This document shows, one piece after another, positions 1-5,902 of a stretch of DNA of 8,084 bases. Below the pieces are notes generated by a model. That model saw nothing but the letters and a program-made list of their open reading frames with translations, ran no database searches and was not told the DNA's origin. The position numbers and the translations under genes are program-made. The number at the start of each line of letters is the position of its first letter. The stretch's first letter is position 1. The stretch is from Caulobacterales bacterium RIFOXYB1_FULL_67_16 (GTDB taxonomy: Bacteria; Pseudomonadota; Alphaproteobacteria; Caulobacterales; Caulobacteraceae), in NCBI GenBank assembly GCA_001796045.1, contig MGLN01000078.1, forward strand, positions 8,953 to 17,036, read 5' to 3'.

Positions 1-218
1 GCGTCTCTCCCGGCGCCCTTGCCGCCTTCGGCGCCAACCACCACCTGCGCCAGCCCCTGGTCTTCCTGGGCATGCCGACCATGGCCCAGCCCGAAGCCTA
101 TATCGGCGGCGTCGCGGACCTGCTGGATGAGCACGGCAAGCTGAAGACCGACGGCACGCGCGACTTCCTCAAGGGGTTCATCGACGCCTTCGCGGGGTGG
201 ATTGAGAAGACGAAATAG
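1..218 (+). CDS. NADPH-dependent FMN reductase / quinone reductase family protein (3' end only)
   Basis: Only the last 71 codons are present; the reading frame starts at base 3 and ends in TAG at 216-218. The visible part carries the C-terminal signature of the flavodoxin-like NADPH-dependent FMN reductase family (the YieF/ChrR group, PF03358): SPGALAAFGANHHLRQPL at the edge, then LGMPTMAQPEAYIG, a DEHGKL stretch and a final amphipathic helix ending in WIEKTK. Family members are cytoplasmic FMN-binding homodimers or tetramers that transfer two electrons from NAD(P)H to quinones, flavins or metal oxyanions such as chromate. The flavin phosphate-binding loop lies outside the window, so catalytic competence cannot be judged. 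The gene converges on the cold-shock gene. The hairpin between them has a T-run only on the minus strand, so it should not terminate this transcript. The family call is firm; the physiological substrate is unknown. Confidence 0.85.
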   Translation, partial: VSPGALAAFGANHHLRQPLVFLGMPTMAQPEAYIGGVADLLDEHGKLKTDGTRDFLKGFIDAFAGWIEKTK

Positions 219-248
219 GGTGAGGCTGGTCCTCCTGATCTAGAACTG

Positions 249-277
249 AAAACGGCGGCTCCTTGCGGAGCCGCCGT
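249..277 (-). terminator. Intrinsic terminator of the cold-shock gene
   Basis: An 11-bp perfect GC-rich stem (252-262 paired with 267-277) closes a 4-base loop (TTGC as read on +). Read on the minus strand the stem is followed at once by TTTT (249-252). It starts 25 bases past the cspA stop codon. The plus strand has no T-run after the stem, so it serves the leftward gene only. Confidence 0.88.
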
Positions 278-302
278 CGCCAAATCAGCGGTGAGGCTGA
301 AC

Positions 303-515
303 TCAGCCGACCGTTTGCAGCTGGCCAGCGGATTCCTTGCCCGAACGCTTGTCGCGTTCCAGCTCGTAGGAAACCTTCTGGTTTTCATCCAGGCCGCGCA
401 GGCCGGCCGCTTCCACGGCCGAGATGTGGACGAAGACGTCCTTGCCGCCGTCGTCGGGCTGGATGAAGCCATAACCCTTGGTCGGGTTGAACCATTTAAC
501 AGTGCCGGTAGCCAT
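303..515 (-). CDS. cspA: Cold-shock domain protein (CspA family)
   Basis: This is a complete 70-aa single cold-shock domain, the usual family length. It opens with MATGTVKWFNPTKGYGFI, in which residues 13-18 (KGYGFI) form RNP1; RNP2 is VFVHI at 27-31. The aromatic residues W8, F9, Y15, F17, F28 and H30 make up the nucleic-acid-binding face of the five-stranded beta barrel. Family members are cytoplasmic RNA/ssDNA chaperones that melt mRNA secondary structure; some are cold-induced, others constitutive or stationary-phase. A strong Shine-Dalgarno (GGAGGT, complement of 521-526) sits 5 bases before the ATG and fixes the start. The gene appears monocistronic: it has its own terminator, and the facing gene is convergent. 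The upstream gap is long, as is common for csp genes with regulatory leaders. Alphaproteobacteria usually carry several csp paralogues, so the cspA symbol denotes the family and not a specific orthologue. Confidence 0.96.
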   Translation of the reverse strand: MATGTVKWFNPTKGYGFIQPDDGGKDVFVHISAVEAAGLRGLDENQKVSYELERDKRSGKESAGQLQTVG

Positions 516-751
516 TTGAGACCTCCGTTAGAAATTGACCGAGGGAACGTCCGTTCGGCCTGTCGGGTCTGAATGGGAGCGGCCTGGACTCGTGCGTTCG
601 CAGAGAGAGTGGGCGTTACGCAGAGAGATCGACGGGCCTTATGTGCTCAGGTCTTTGTGACAAATGCAAGCGCGGCTGGAGAGACGCCTCGCAAACGCTC
701 GGGAACGGTCCGGCTTGGCGGGCGTTATCGAGCGACACGAAAAGGTCTGCC
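516..751. promoter_or_regulatory. Divergent intergenic region: cspA leader/promoter and 64-aa gene upstream region
   Basis: These 236 bases separate two divergent genes. They must hold the cspA promoter and probably a structured leader on the minus strand, plus the promoter of the rightward small gene. Visible elements are the cspA Shine-Dalgarno (521-526), a tandem near-repeat (594-628), and a perfect 11-bp palindrome TTTGT-G-ACAAA at 654-664. On the minus strand TTGTCA (658-663) resembles a -35 hexamer, but no convincing -10 follows at 16-18 bp. If it is real, the cspA leader would be about 115 nt. No E. coli-type cold box is recognisable. Short open frames here look like chance: they have no Shine-Dalgarno and no family signature. 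Confidence 0.5.
594..628. repeat. Tandem near-repeat in the cspA upstream region
   Basis: GCGTTCGCAGAGAGA (594-608) recurs as GCGTTACGCAGAGAGA (613-628), differing by one inserted A. The shared 10-mer CGCAGAGAGA starts at 599 and again at 619, exactly 20 bases apart, which is about two turns of B-DNA. The copies lie 80-115 bases upstream of the cspA start codon. The spacing would suit two regulator molecules on one DNA face, or two copies of an RNA element (UCUCUCUGCG in the cspA leader). The function is unknown. Confidence 0.6.
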
Positions 752-946
752 ATGAACCGCATCCATATTGTGGAGCGCGCCTATCAGCTCGCTCGCACGC
801 CCGATTGTCTAAACACCGGCGACGTGGTCAAGGCCCTGTCGGCGGAAGGCTATTCCAGCGCCGAAATGTCCCATTTCCAGGGCAGCTCGATCCGTGCCGA
901 CCTGAACCGCATCTGTAAGCTGCCGGTCGAAACGGCCGCCGCCTGA
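752..946 (+). CDS. Small hypothetical protein (64 aa)
   Basis: I do not recognise a named family. The product is a compact soluble protein beginning MNRIHIVERAYQLAR. It has a predicted helix (residues 4-14), a turn with PDCLNTGD, a second helix VVKALSAEGY (25-34), the segment SSAEMSHFQGSSIRADLNRIC and an alanine-rich tail. There is no signal peptide or membrane segment. The helix-turn-helix-like layout, with an SSIRADLNRI helix near the end, could suit a small nucleic-acid-binding or adaptor protein, but that is speculation. The ATG was chosen because AAAGG (741-745) lies 6 bases before it and because the in-frame extension back to an ATG at 641 is low-complexity, cysteine/arginine-rich and has no Shine-Dalgarno. 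The stop codon TGA directly abuts the stop codon of the convergent DUF1501 gene. Coding status is likely from codon bias and clean coding content. Confidence 0.7.
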   Translation: MNRIHIVERAYQLARTPDCLNTGDVVKALSAEGYSSAEMSHFQGSSIRADLNRICKLPVETAAA

Positions 947-2128
947 TCAGACGAGGCCCGAAAGGGCGGGGGCCTCGGCTCCGCTATCGGGGAAGACGCG
1001 CGCGTCCAGCGCAGCGCGGTCCAGGCCGAAATGGTCTCGCAGCACGCCCTTGAAGACAGAGCGAATATCCAAGGTTGGCGCCAGATCGCGTCCCTCGAAC
1101 AGACGGTTGTCGGCGAGGGTCGGCCAGTCGCCGATGAGGCCGCCGGCTTTCACCGCGCCGCCTGCCAGCAAAAGGGAGGAGCCCGTGCCGTGGTCGGTGC
1201 CCTGGGTGCCGTTCACGCGGGCGGTCCGGCCAAATTCTGTGGCGACGACGACGACCGTCTGGGCCCACTGTTCGGCGAGACCCCCTTCAAGCCCCGAGAC
1301 CAGCTGGTCCAGACCTGTCAGGCGGGTCTGAAGCTGGGCGCGCTGGCCCGCGTGGGTATCCCAGCCGTCTAGGGAGACGGCGACGATATCGGCGCCCTCC
1401 GGCCCCGTCATCAGCTTGGCCGTGGCCCGGCCCAAGGCCTGAACGTCGTTGCGGCGGACGGTTTCGCTCTCTCCATCCATGGCGACCAGGGACTCGGTGG
1501 CGAGGCCCCGCGCCAGATTTTGTCCCAGCATGGGGTCGTCGACATAGAGGTCCTGCAGCAGGGCGGCGATCCGGTCGCTGCTGCGCACCCGGCCGCCGGG
1601 CGTCCAGCCGGAGACGGGAGCCTCGCCGCGCAGGATCAGCGGGGTCTGAGCGCCGATCGCCAAACCCCGCAGCCGGGTCCCACCCGCCGCGATCAGGGCG
1701 CGGTTCAGCCAGCCGTCGTCCAGCCTCTGAAGACTTTCGCCGCCGTTTTCCAGCAGATCCTGGGCCTCGAAATGAGAGCGGACCCGGACGGGCAGGGCGA
1801 CGGCGGGGGCGAAGCGCAGCTGGTTGCGGCCGTGGAGACCATGCAGGCCGGCAAGGGCGGGGTGCAGGCCGAAACCCTCGCCCAGGGCCAGAGCGCCGTC
1901 GGTTTGACCAGGCGGCGGCACGGCCAGACCGCCGCGAAGAGGGACATAGTTCGGATCGGCGTAGGGGGCGGTGACCGACAGGCCGTCCATGGCGCCCCTT
2001 GCGATGACGACGACCAGCTTGTTGGCGGGGCCGCGGCTCTGGGAGGCGACGCGGCCGGCGAAGGCCAGGCCGATCCCGGCGGAGGCGGCGCCCAGCAGGG
2101 CGCGGCGATTGAGGCGAGCATGGGTCAT
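947..2128 (-). CDS. DUF1501 family protein, Tat-exported
   Basis: A 393-aa protein of the DUF1501 family (PF07394), which belongs to the alkaline-phosphatase/sulfatase-like fold group. The N-terminus is a twin-arginine signal: NRRALLG at residues 7-13, then a hydrophobic stretch AASAGIGLAFAG (14-25), so a folded protein is probably sent to the periplasm. Family landmarks are all visible: RGAMDGLS near 44-51, RSHFEAQDLLENG at 117-129, the DGWDTHAGQ block with D257 and H259, ATEFGRT at 296-302, and NGTQGTDHG at 306-314 followed by the glycine-rich LLLAGGAVKAGG segment. The conserved Asp/His residues resemble metal ligands of the superfamily, but no reaction has been established for DUF1501. It is the second gene of a two-gene operon: its ATG overlaps the DUF1800 stop by 4 bases (ATGA), implying translational coupling. 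The length is typical and nothing appears broken. Confidence 0.93.
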   Translation of the reverse strand: MTHARLNRRALLGAASAGIGLAFAGRVASQSRGPANKLVVVIARGAMDGLSVTAPYADPNYVPLRGGLAVPPPGQTDGALALGEGFGLHPALAGLHGLHGRNQLRFAPAVALPVRVRSHFEAQDLLENGGESLQRLDDGWLNRALIAAGGTRLRGLAIGAQTPLILRGEAPVSGWTPGGRVRSSDRIAALLQDLYVDDPMLGQNLARGLATESLVAMDGESETVRRNDVQALGRATAKLMTGPEGADIVAVSLDGWDTHAGQRAQLQTRLTGLDQLVSGLEGGLAEQWAQTVVVVATEFGRTARVNGTQGTDHGTGSSLLLAGGAVKAGGLIGDWPTLADNRLFEGRDLAPTLDIRSVFKGVLRDHFGLDRAALDARVFPDSGAEAPALSGLV

Positions 2129-3501
2129 CGGCGCTGAAACTCCGGCGACATCAGAAGAAGGGTGAGGGCTTCCGGCCGGCTTTCGGCGCGGGAGACCGCC
2201 AAGCGGGTCCGTTCGGTCAGGCGCTCGCCGAGGGCGTCGCGCGCTGCAAGCGCGGGATCGGGCAGCCGCGCGGCCTGGGCGGCGGAGCGAGCCCAGTTCA
2301 GCCGCTTGACCAGGGCATCCGGGCCGGCCCAGTCCTCAGCCGTGTCGGGCCAGCCTTCCGGCGAAGGCGGCGCGAACGGGGGCTGGCCCAAAAGGGTCAG
2401 GGTCTGTCGCAGGGGCGCGATTCGCTCAGGCGGGGCGTCCAGAGCCCGCTGCGCCGAAATGAGAAATTCATAGGGCGTCTTGATCTTGGCCGGCTGGGGC
2501 GACCAGGTCTCGGGGGCCTCGATCAGAGCCCGGGCGACCTGGGCCAGGTCGCCGTCGGAACGAGTCCAGGCGGCTTCGAGCCTCTGGACCAAGGCGACAG
2601 GCGGATCGTCGGCGACGAAATGGCCGGCGATCCGGTGCGACAGTCGCCGGGCCGTGGCCGGGTGACGCGCCAGATCGCGCAGGATGGTTTCGCCCTGGGT
2701 TCTGTTCGAAGCGCGCCGGGTCGCCGGGTAGGTCTTCCCCATGACGGTGCGGGCGCCGGGCTCGTGGACATTGGCGCGGAAGATGAAGGGGGGCTCTCCC
2801 GGCGCGTCCTGGGGGCGGGGAATGGACCAGCCGGTCAGGGCGCGGGCCAGTTCGGTCACGTCGGCCTGGGTGTAGCCGGCATCGGCGCCGACGGTGTGGA
2901 GCTCCAGCATCTCGCGCGCCAGGTTTTCGTTCAGACCGATCCGGCGCCGCGTCCCTGCCGGACTGCCGGGGCCGGTTGAGCGCGCCTGGTCGAGATAGAG
3001 CAGCATGGCCGGATGCTGTTCGGCGGCGACGACCAGATCTTCGAACCGGCCGAAGACGTTCGGACGAATGGCCTCCCGCTCGTAAGGGTCGACGAAGGCG
3101 CCGCTGTCGAACTTCACCGCCGATACGGTCAGGGCGTTGGCCCAGAACAGGGCCCAGCGCTCGGCGAAGCCCTTATCCGTGGTCGCGCCGTGGCGGGCCC
3201 GGACCAGAAAGGCCTCGGCGGTCTCTTCGGTAATGGCTCTGCGGGCGGACTGGCGCGCCTCCCGCGCGGCCTCGGCGTCGGCTCCATCGCCCTGTCGGGT
3301 GAGGGCCTGGTAGGCGAGGAAGGCCGACATGCGCTGGTCGGTGGTGGGGAGGACGTCGGCGGGCTGGGGCGCGCCTTCTGGGCGGATCTGCGACAGCGCC
3401 CAGCCGCGCGGGTCGTGGGCGACCCGGCCGATTTCTCCGGGACGGGCGCCCAGACCCAGGCGGGTCACGGCGACGGCGGCGTCGGTCGAAGATGCGGCCA
3501 C
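2125..3501 (-). CDS. DUF1800 family protein
   Basis: A 458-aa protein of the DUF1800 family (PF08811), function unknown. It has the N-terminal VTRLGLGARPGE motif (about 12-23), the ERWALFWAN block (114-122), EQHPAMLLYLD (161-171), the hallmark NENLAREMLELHTVG (191-205) followed by GYTQADVTELARALTGW, and the C-terminal LLLMSPEFQRR. I place the start at the GTG (3499-3501) because AAGGAG (complement of 3509-3514) lies 7 bases before it. An ATG 8 codons upstream (3523-3525) would add MGRKRRPP, has no Shine-Dalgarno and overlaps a TACAAT -10-like element. No signal peptide is evident from either start. DUF1800 and DUF1501 genes are frequent neighbours across bacteria, and the DUF1501 partner is Tat-exported. 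This suggests a joint cell-envelope role, possibly with DUF1800 co-exported or acting on its partner; this is inference. The gene is divergent from the GNAT gene across about 110 bp. Confidence 0.92.
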   Translation of the reverse strand: MAASSTDAAVAVTRLGLGARPGEIGRVAHDPRGWALSQIRPEGAPQPADVLPTTDQRMSAFLAYQALTRQGDGADAEAAREARQSARRAITEETAEAFLVRARHGATTDKGFAERWALFWANALTVSAVKFDSGAFVDPYEREAIRPNVFGRFEDLVVAAEQHPAMLLYLDQARSTGPGSPAGTRRRIGLNENLAREMLELHTVGADAGYTQADVTELARALTGWSIPRPQDAPGEPPFIFRANVHEPGARTVMGKTYPATRRASNRTQGETILRDLARHPATARRLSHRIAGHFVADDPPVALVQRLEAAWTRSDGDLAQVARALIEAPETWSPQPAKIKTPYEFLISAQRALDAPPERIAPLRQTLTLLGQPPFAPPSPEGWPDTAEDWAGPDALVKRLNWARSAAQAARLPDPALAARDALGERLTERTRLAVSRAESRPEALTLLLMSPEFQRR

Positions 3502-3508
3502 TGGCGGT

Positions 3509-3529
3509 CTCCTTTTCCGTCCCATTGTA
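3509..3529 (-). promoter_or_regulatory. Possible -10 element and Shine-Dalgarno for the DUF1800-DUF1501 operon
   Basis: On the minus strand TACAAT (complement of 3524-3529, 5 of 6 bases of the -10 consensus) is followed by AAAAGGAG and a GTG start. A start site near 3517 would leave a leader of about 16 nt. I see no good -35 at 16-18 bp, so an activator or a non-housekeeping sigma factor may be involved, or the match is chance. Confidence 0.3.
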
Positions 3530-3614
3530 ACGCGTCGGAAACAAAACTCCGTCGCCGATCAGATTCCCGTGCGTCTGTCGCCAAGCGGGCGGCGGCGCGC
3601 TAGGTTGCGGGTCG

Positions 3615-4217
3615 ATGGCCCTCCTGGACTGGATGAGCGATGTAGCCGGGCCGGTGGTCCGGGGCGACGGCGTGCTGCTGAGGCCGCCGCGGGCGTCGGA
3701 CTATCTGGCCTGGTCCAGCCTGCGTCAGGCCTCCCGAGACTATCTCCAACCCTGGGAGCCGGCCTGGCCGGACGACGATCTGAGCAAGCCCGCCTTTCGG
3801 CGTCGGCTGTCGATCTACGGGCGGGAGATGGAGCTGGGCAACGCCTGGCCCTTCTTCGTGTTCGCGGACGGCGGGCGGACGCTGGTCGGCGCCGTCACCC
3901 TGTCGAATGTGCGGCGCGGCGTAGCCGAGACGGGCACCCTGGGCTACTGGATCGGCCAGCCCTATGCGGGGCGCGGTTACGCCACTGCGGCGATGCGCGC
4001 CGTGGTCGGCTACGCCTTCGAACGGCTGAAGCTGCACCGGCTGGAGGCGGCCTGCCTGCCGACCAACCAGGCCTCCCGCCGCGTGCTGGAAAAATCCGGC
4101 TTTCGCAACGAGGGTTTGGCGCGGGCTTATTTGAAAATTAACGGCGAGTGGGCAGATCATCTGCTGTTCGGCCTCATCGAGGACGAGTTTGATCGCGGCG
4201 AACGGACGCCGTCTTGA
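3615..4217 (+). CDS. RimJ/RimL-like GNAT N-acetyltransferase
   Basis: A 200-aa GNAT-fold acetyltransferase of the RimJ/RimL type (PF13302-like), predicted to transfer acetyl from acetyl-CoA to an N-terminal or side-chain amine of a protein. Landmarks are the opening strand VLLRPPRASDYLAW (20-33), the W47/W51 region, strand RTLVGAVTLSNV (88-99), and the acetyl-CoA pyrophosphate loop in GYWIGQPYAGRGYAT (110-124, with G119-R-G-Y-A). The late signature NQASRRVLEKSGF (151-163) is typical of RimJ-like enzymes. The length is normal and the protein is cytoplasmic. The ATG at 3615 has only weak upstream purines (AGG at 3602-3604, GGG at 3609-3611). An ATG 6 codons on has no better ribosome site, so the start is moderately sure. 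The stop lies 13 bases before the phosphodiesterase gene, indicating an operon. The substrate is unknown: it could be a ribosomal protein, another protein or a small molecule. Confidence 0.9.
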   Translation: MALLDWMSDVAGPVVRGDGVLLRPPRASDYLAWSSLRQASRDYLQPWEPAWPDDDLSKPAFRRRLSIYGREMELGNAWPFFVFADGGRTLVGAVTLSNVRRGVAETGTLGYWIGQPYAGRGYATAAMRAVVGYAFERLKLHRLEAACLPTNQASRRVLEKSGFRNEGLARAYLKINGEWADHLLFGLIEDEFDRGERTPS

Positions 4218-4230
4218 GAGGGCGACAGCC

Positions 4231-5898
4231 GTGAACGCGCGACCCCGATCCCTGGCCTGGGACGCCACGAGCGCCATCGAGGCCCTGGCGGCCGCCGATA
4301 CGGCCCTGTGGGTGTGGACCCCCGCTCTGGATCAGCTGCGTTTCACCGGCGCGACCCGCGCCCTGGGCCTGGGGCCGCTGGCCCCGGAATGTTCGAGCGC
4401 GGGCTTCGTCGCCACAGCCATGCCGCAGGACCGGTCGCTGGCGGAAAAAATGCTGAAGCCGCAAGAGGAGGGGACCGAGGTCGCCGTACGCCTGCGCATG
4501 CGCGACTCCGAGACCTGCCTCTGGCGGGGCGTCTGGCTGGAGGACGGGCTGCGGGCCGCCGGCGTCGTGGCCCTGGAGACCAAGTTCGCGGGCTCGGACC
4601 GGGACGGGCTGACCGGCCTGCTGGATCGCCGCGCCTTCGTCGCCCGGGTGGGCGAGGTCCTGACCCAGCCCGGCGAGTACGAGATCGTGGTCGGCGACGT
4701 CGATCGTCTGCGCCGGCTGAACGAGGCTCTGGGCCATGAGCGAACGGACCTGGTGCTGTCGGCCCTGGGCTCGCGCCTGGCCGCCGCCTTCAACAAGGAG
4801 GCTTCGCCCGCGCGGATCGGCGAGGACGAGTTCGGGATCATCGTCGAGAAGACCTCCTCCCACGCCAGCTATCGCCTGCGAGAGGCGTTGGAGCAGCCGC
4901 TGCGGGTCGCGGGCTTCGACATCTATCCGACCGTCTCCATCGGGGCGGTGGTCGTCGAGGGCGGGCCGGACGCGCCTGACGCCTCGGAACTGTTGCGCCG
5001 GGTAGAACTGGCGGTCGAGTCGGCCAAGACGGCCGGCCGCGGGGGGTCCGCCGCCTACGGTCGGGCGCTGGAGAGCGACAGTCTGAGTCGGCTTGCGCTC
5101 GAGGCGGATCTGAGGAACGCCTTCGTGAGGGGCGAGATCACCCCCTTCTACCAGCCGATCGTGAACCTGAAGACGGGCGCCGTGGCCGGGTTCGAGGCCC
5201 TGGCGCGCTGGCGTCACCCGCGTCGCGGCCTCGTGCCGCCGGACGAATTCCTGGGCCTCACCGCCGACCTGGGCATGATGAACGACCTGGGTCTCCTGAT
5301 GATGACCCAGTCGGCGCGGCAACTGGCCGAATGGCTCCAGCGCCATCCCCTGGCCGGCAAGATGTTCTGCAGCGTCAACCTGTCCGTCGGCGAGATCGAA
5401 CGGCCGCACCTTTGCGAGGACGTGGCCCGGATCATCAAGGAAAGCGGCCTGCCCAAGGGGGCGCTGAAGCTGGAGGTGACCGAGGGTGACATCATGCGCG
5501 ACACCGCGCGCGCCGCCGAGGTGCTGCAGTCGCTGAAGGACGTCGGGGCCTCGTTGGCGCTGGATGATTTCGGCACCGGCTTCTCGTCCCTGTCGTATCT
5601 GGCCCGCCTGCCGTTCGATACGCTGAAGATCGACCGCTATTTCGTTCTGACGATGAACAAGGACGAGGGCTCGGCCAAGATCGTCAAGTCGGTGGTCAAC
5701 CTGGGCCGCGACCTGTCGCTGGAAGTCGTGGCTGAAGGGGTCGAGAACGCCGAACTGGCCGGCCTGTTGCTCGACGCCCAGTGCCACTACGGCCAGGGCT
5801 TCGGCTATGCGCCGGCCCTCCCGGCCCAGGAGGCCGAGGTTTATCTGGCCGAAAGCCTGGCAGACGGCACGGCGCCGCTGAAGCAGCGGTCGGCTTAA
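4231..5898 (+). CDS. pdeA: PAS-GEDEF-EAL cyclic-di-GMP phosphodiesterase, PdeA-like
   Basis: A 555-aa soluble protein with three domains. Residues ~15-117 form a PAS-like sensor (LWVWTPALDQLRFT, then LGLGPL, LRMRDSETCLWRGVW). Residues ~120-277 form a degenerate GGDEF domain: DGLTGLLDRRAF, D156-V-D158, and the signature altered to GEDEF (197-201). There is no RxxD inhibitory site. Residues ~285-545 form an intact EAL domain: E322-A-L, N383 in VNLS, E415 in LEVTE, D445-D446 in LDDFGTG, K466 in LKIDR and E502 in AEGVE. All metal and catalytic residues are present, so hydrolysis of c-di-GMP to pGpG is expected. The layout and the GEDEF variant match Caulobacter PdeA (CC3396), whose GEDEF binds GTP and stimulates the EAL domain, and which is removed by CpdR/ClpXP at the swarmer-to-stalked transition. 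I chose the GTG at 4231 (GAGAGGG upstream) over an in-frame TTG at 4189 inside the acetyltransferase gene. Orthology rests on architecture, not alignment. Confidence 0.93.
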   Translation: MNARPRSLAWDATSAIEALAAADTALWVWTPALDQLRFTGATRALGLGPLAPECSSAGFVATAMPQDRSLAEKMLKPQEEGTEVAVRLRMRDSETCLWRGVWLEDGLRAAGVVALETKFAGSDRDGLTGLLDRRAFVARVGEVLTQPGEYEIVVGDVDRLRRLNEALGHERTDLVLSALGSRLAAAFNKEASPARIGEDEFGIIVEKTSSHASYRLREALEQPLRVAGFDIYPTVSIGAVVVEGGPDAPDASELLRRVELAVESAKTAGRGGSAAYGRALESDSLSRLALEADLRNAFVRGEITPFYQPIVNLKTGAVAGFEALARWRHPRRGLVPPDEFLGLTADLGMMNDLGLLMMTQSARQLAEWLQRHPLAGKMFCSVNLSVGEIERPHLCEDVARIIKESGLPKGALKLEVTEGDIMRDTARAAEVLQSLKDVGASLALDDFGTGFSSLSYLARLPFDTLKIDRYFVLTMNKDEGSAKIVKSVVNLGRDLSLEVVAEGVENAELAGLLLDAQCHYGQGFGYAPALPAQEAEVYLAESLADGTAPLKQRSA

Positions 5899-5902
5899 GC
5901 CG

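Noticed and set aside
641..751. N-terminal extension of the 64-aa protein to an upstream ATG at 641
   Set aside because: No ribosome site, atypical composition, and it would run through the palindrome and presumed promoter region. The ATG at 752 has AAAGG at proper spacing.
573..755. Plus-strand 60-codon open frame in the cspA upstream region
   Set aside because: Arg/Ala-rich, no ribosome site, overlaps the start of a better-supported gene and the cspA regulatory region.
4189..4230. Upstream TTG start for the phosphodiesterase
   Set aside because: It lies within the GNAT coding sequence without a Shine-Dalgarno; the GTG at 4231 has GAGAGGG and sits just after the GNAT stop.
3600..4277. Antisense open frame opposite the GNAT gene
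   Set aside because: A shadow of the acetyltransferase frame with low-complexity composition, no Shine-Dalgarno and no recognisable domain.
4174..5787. Long antisense open frame (537 codons) opposite pdeA
   Set aside because: It is Q/G/R/A-rich with no family signature and lies opposite an unmistakable PAS-GEDEF-EAL gene; high-GC codon bias keeps the opposite strand open.
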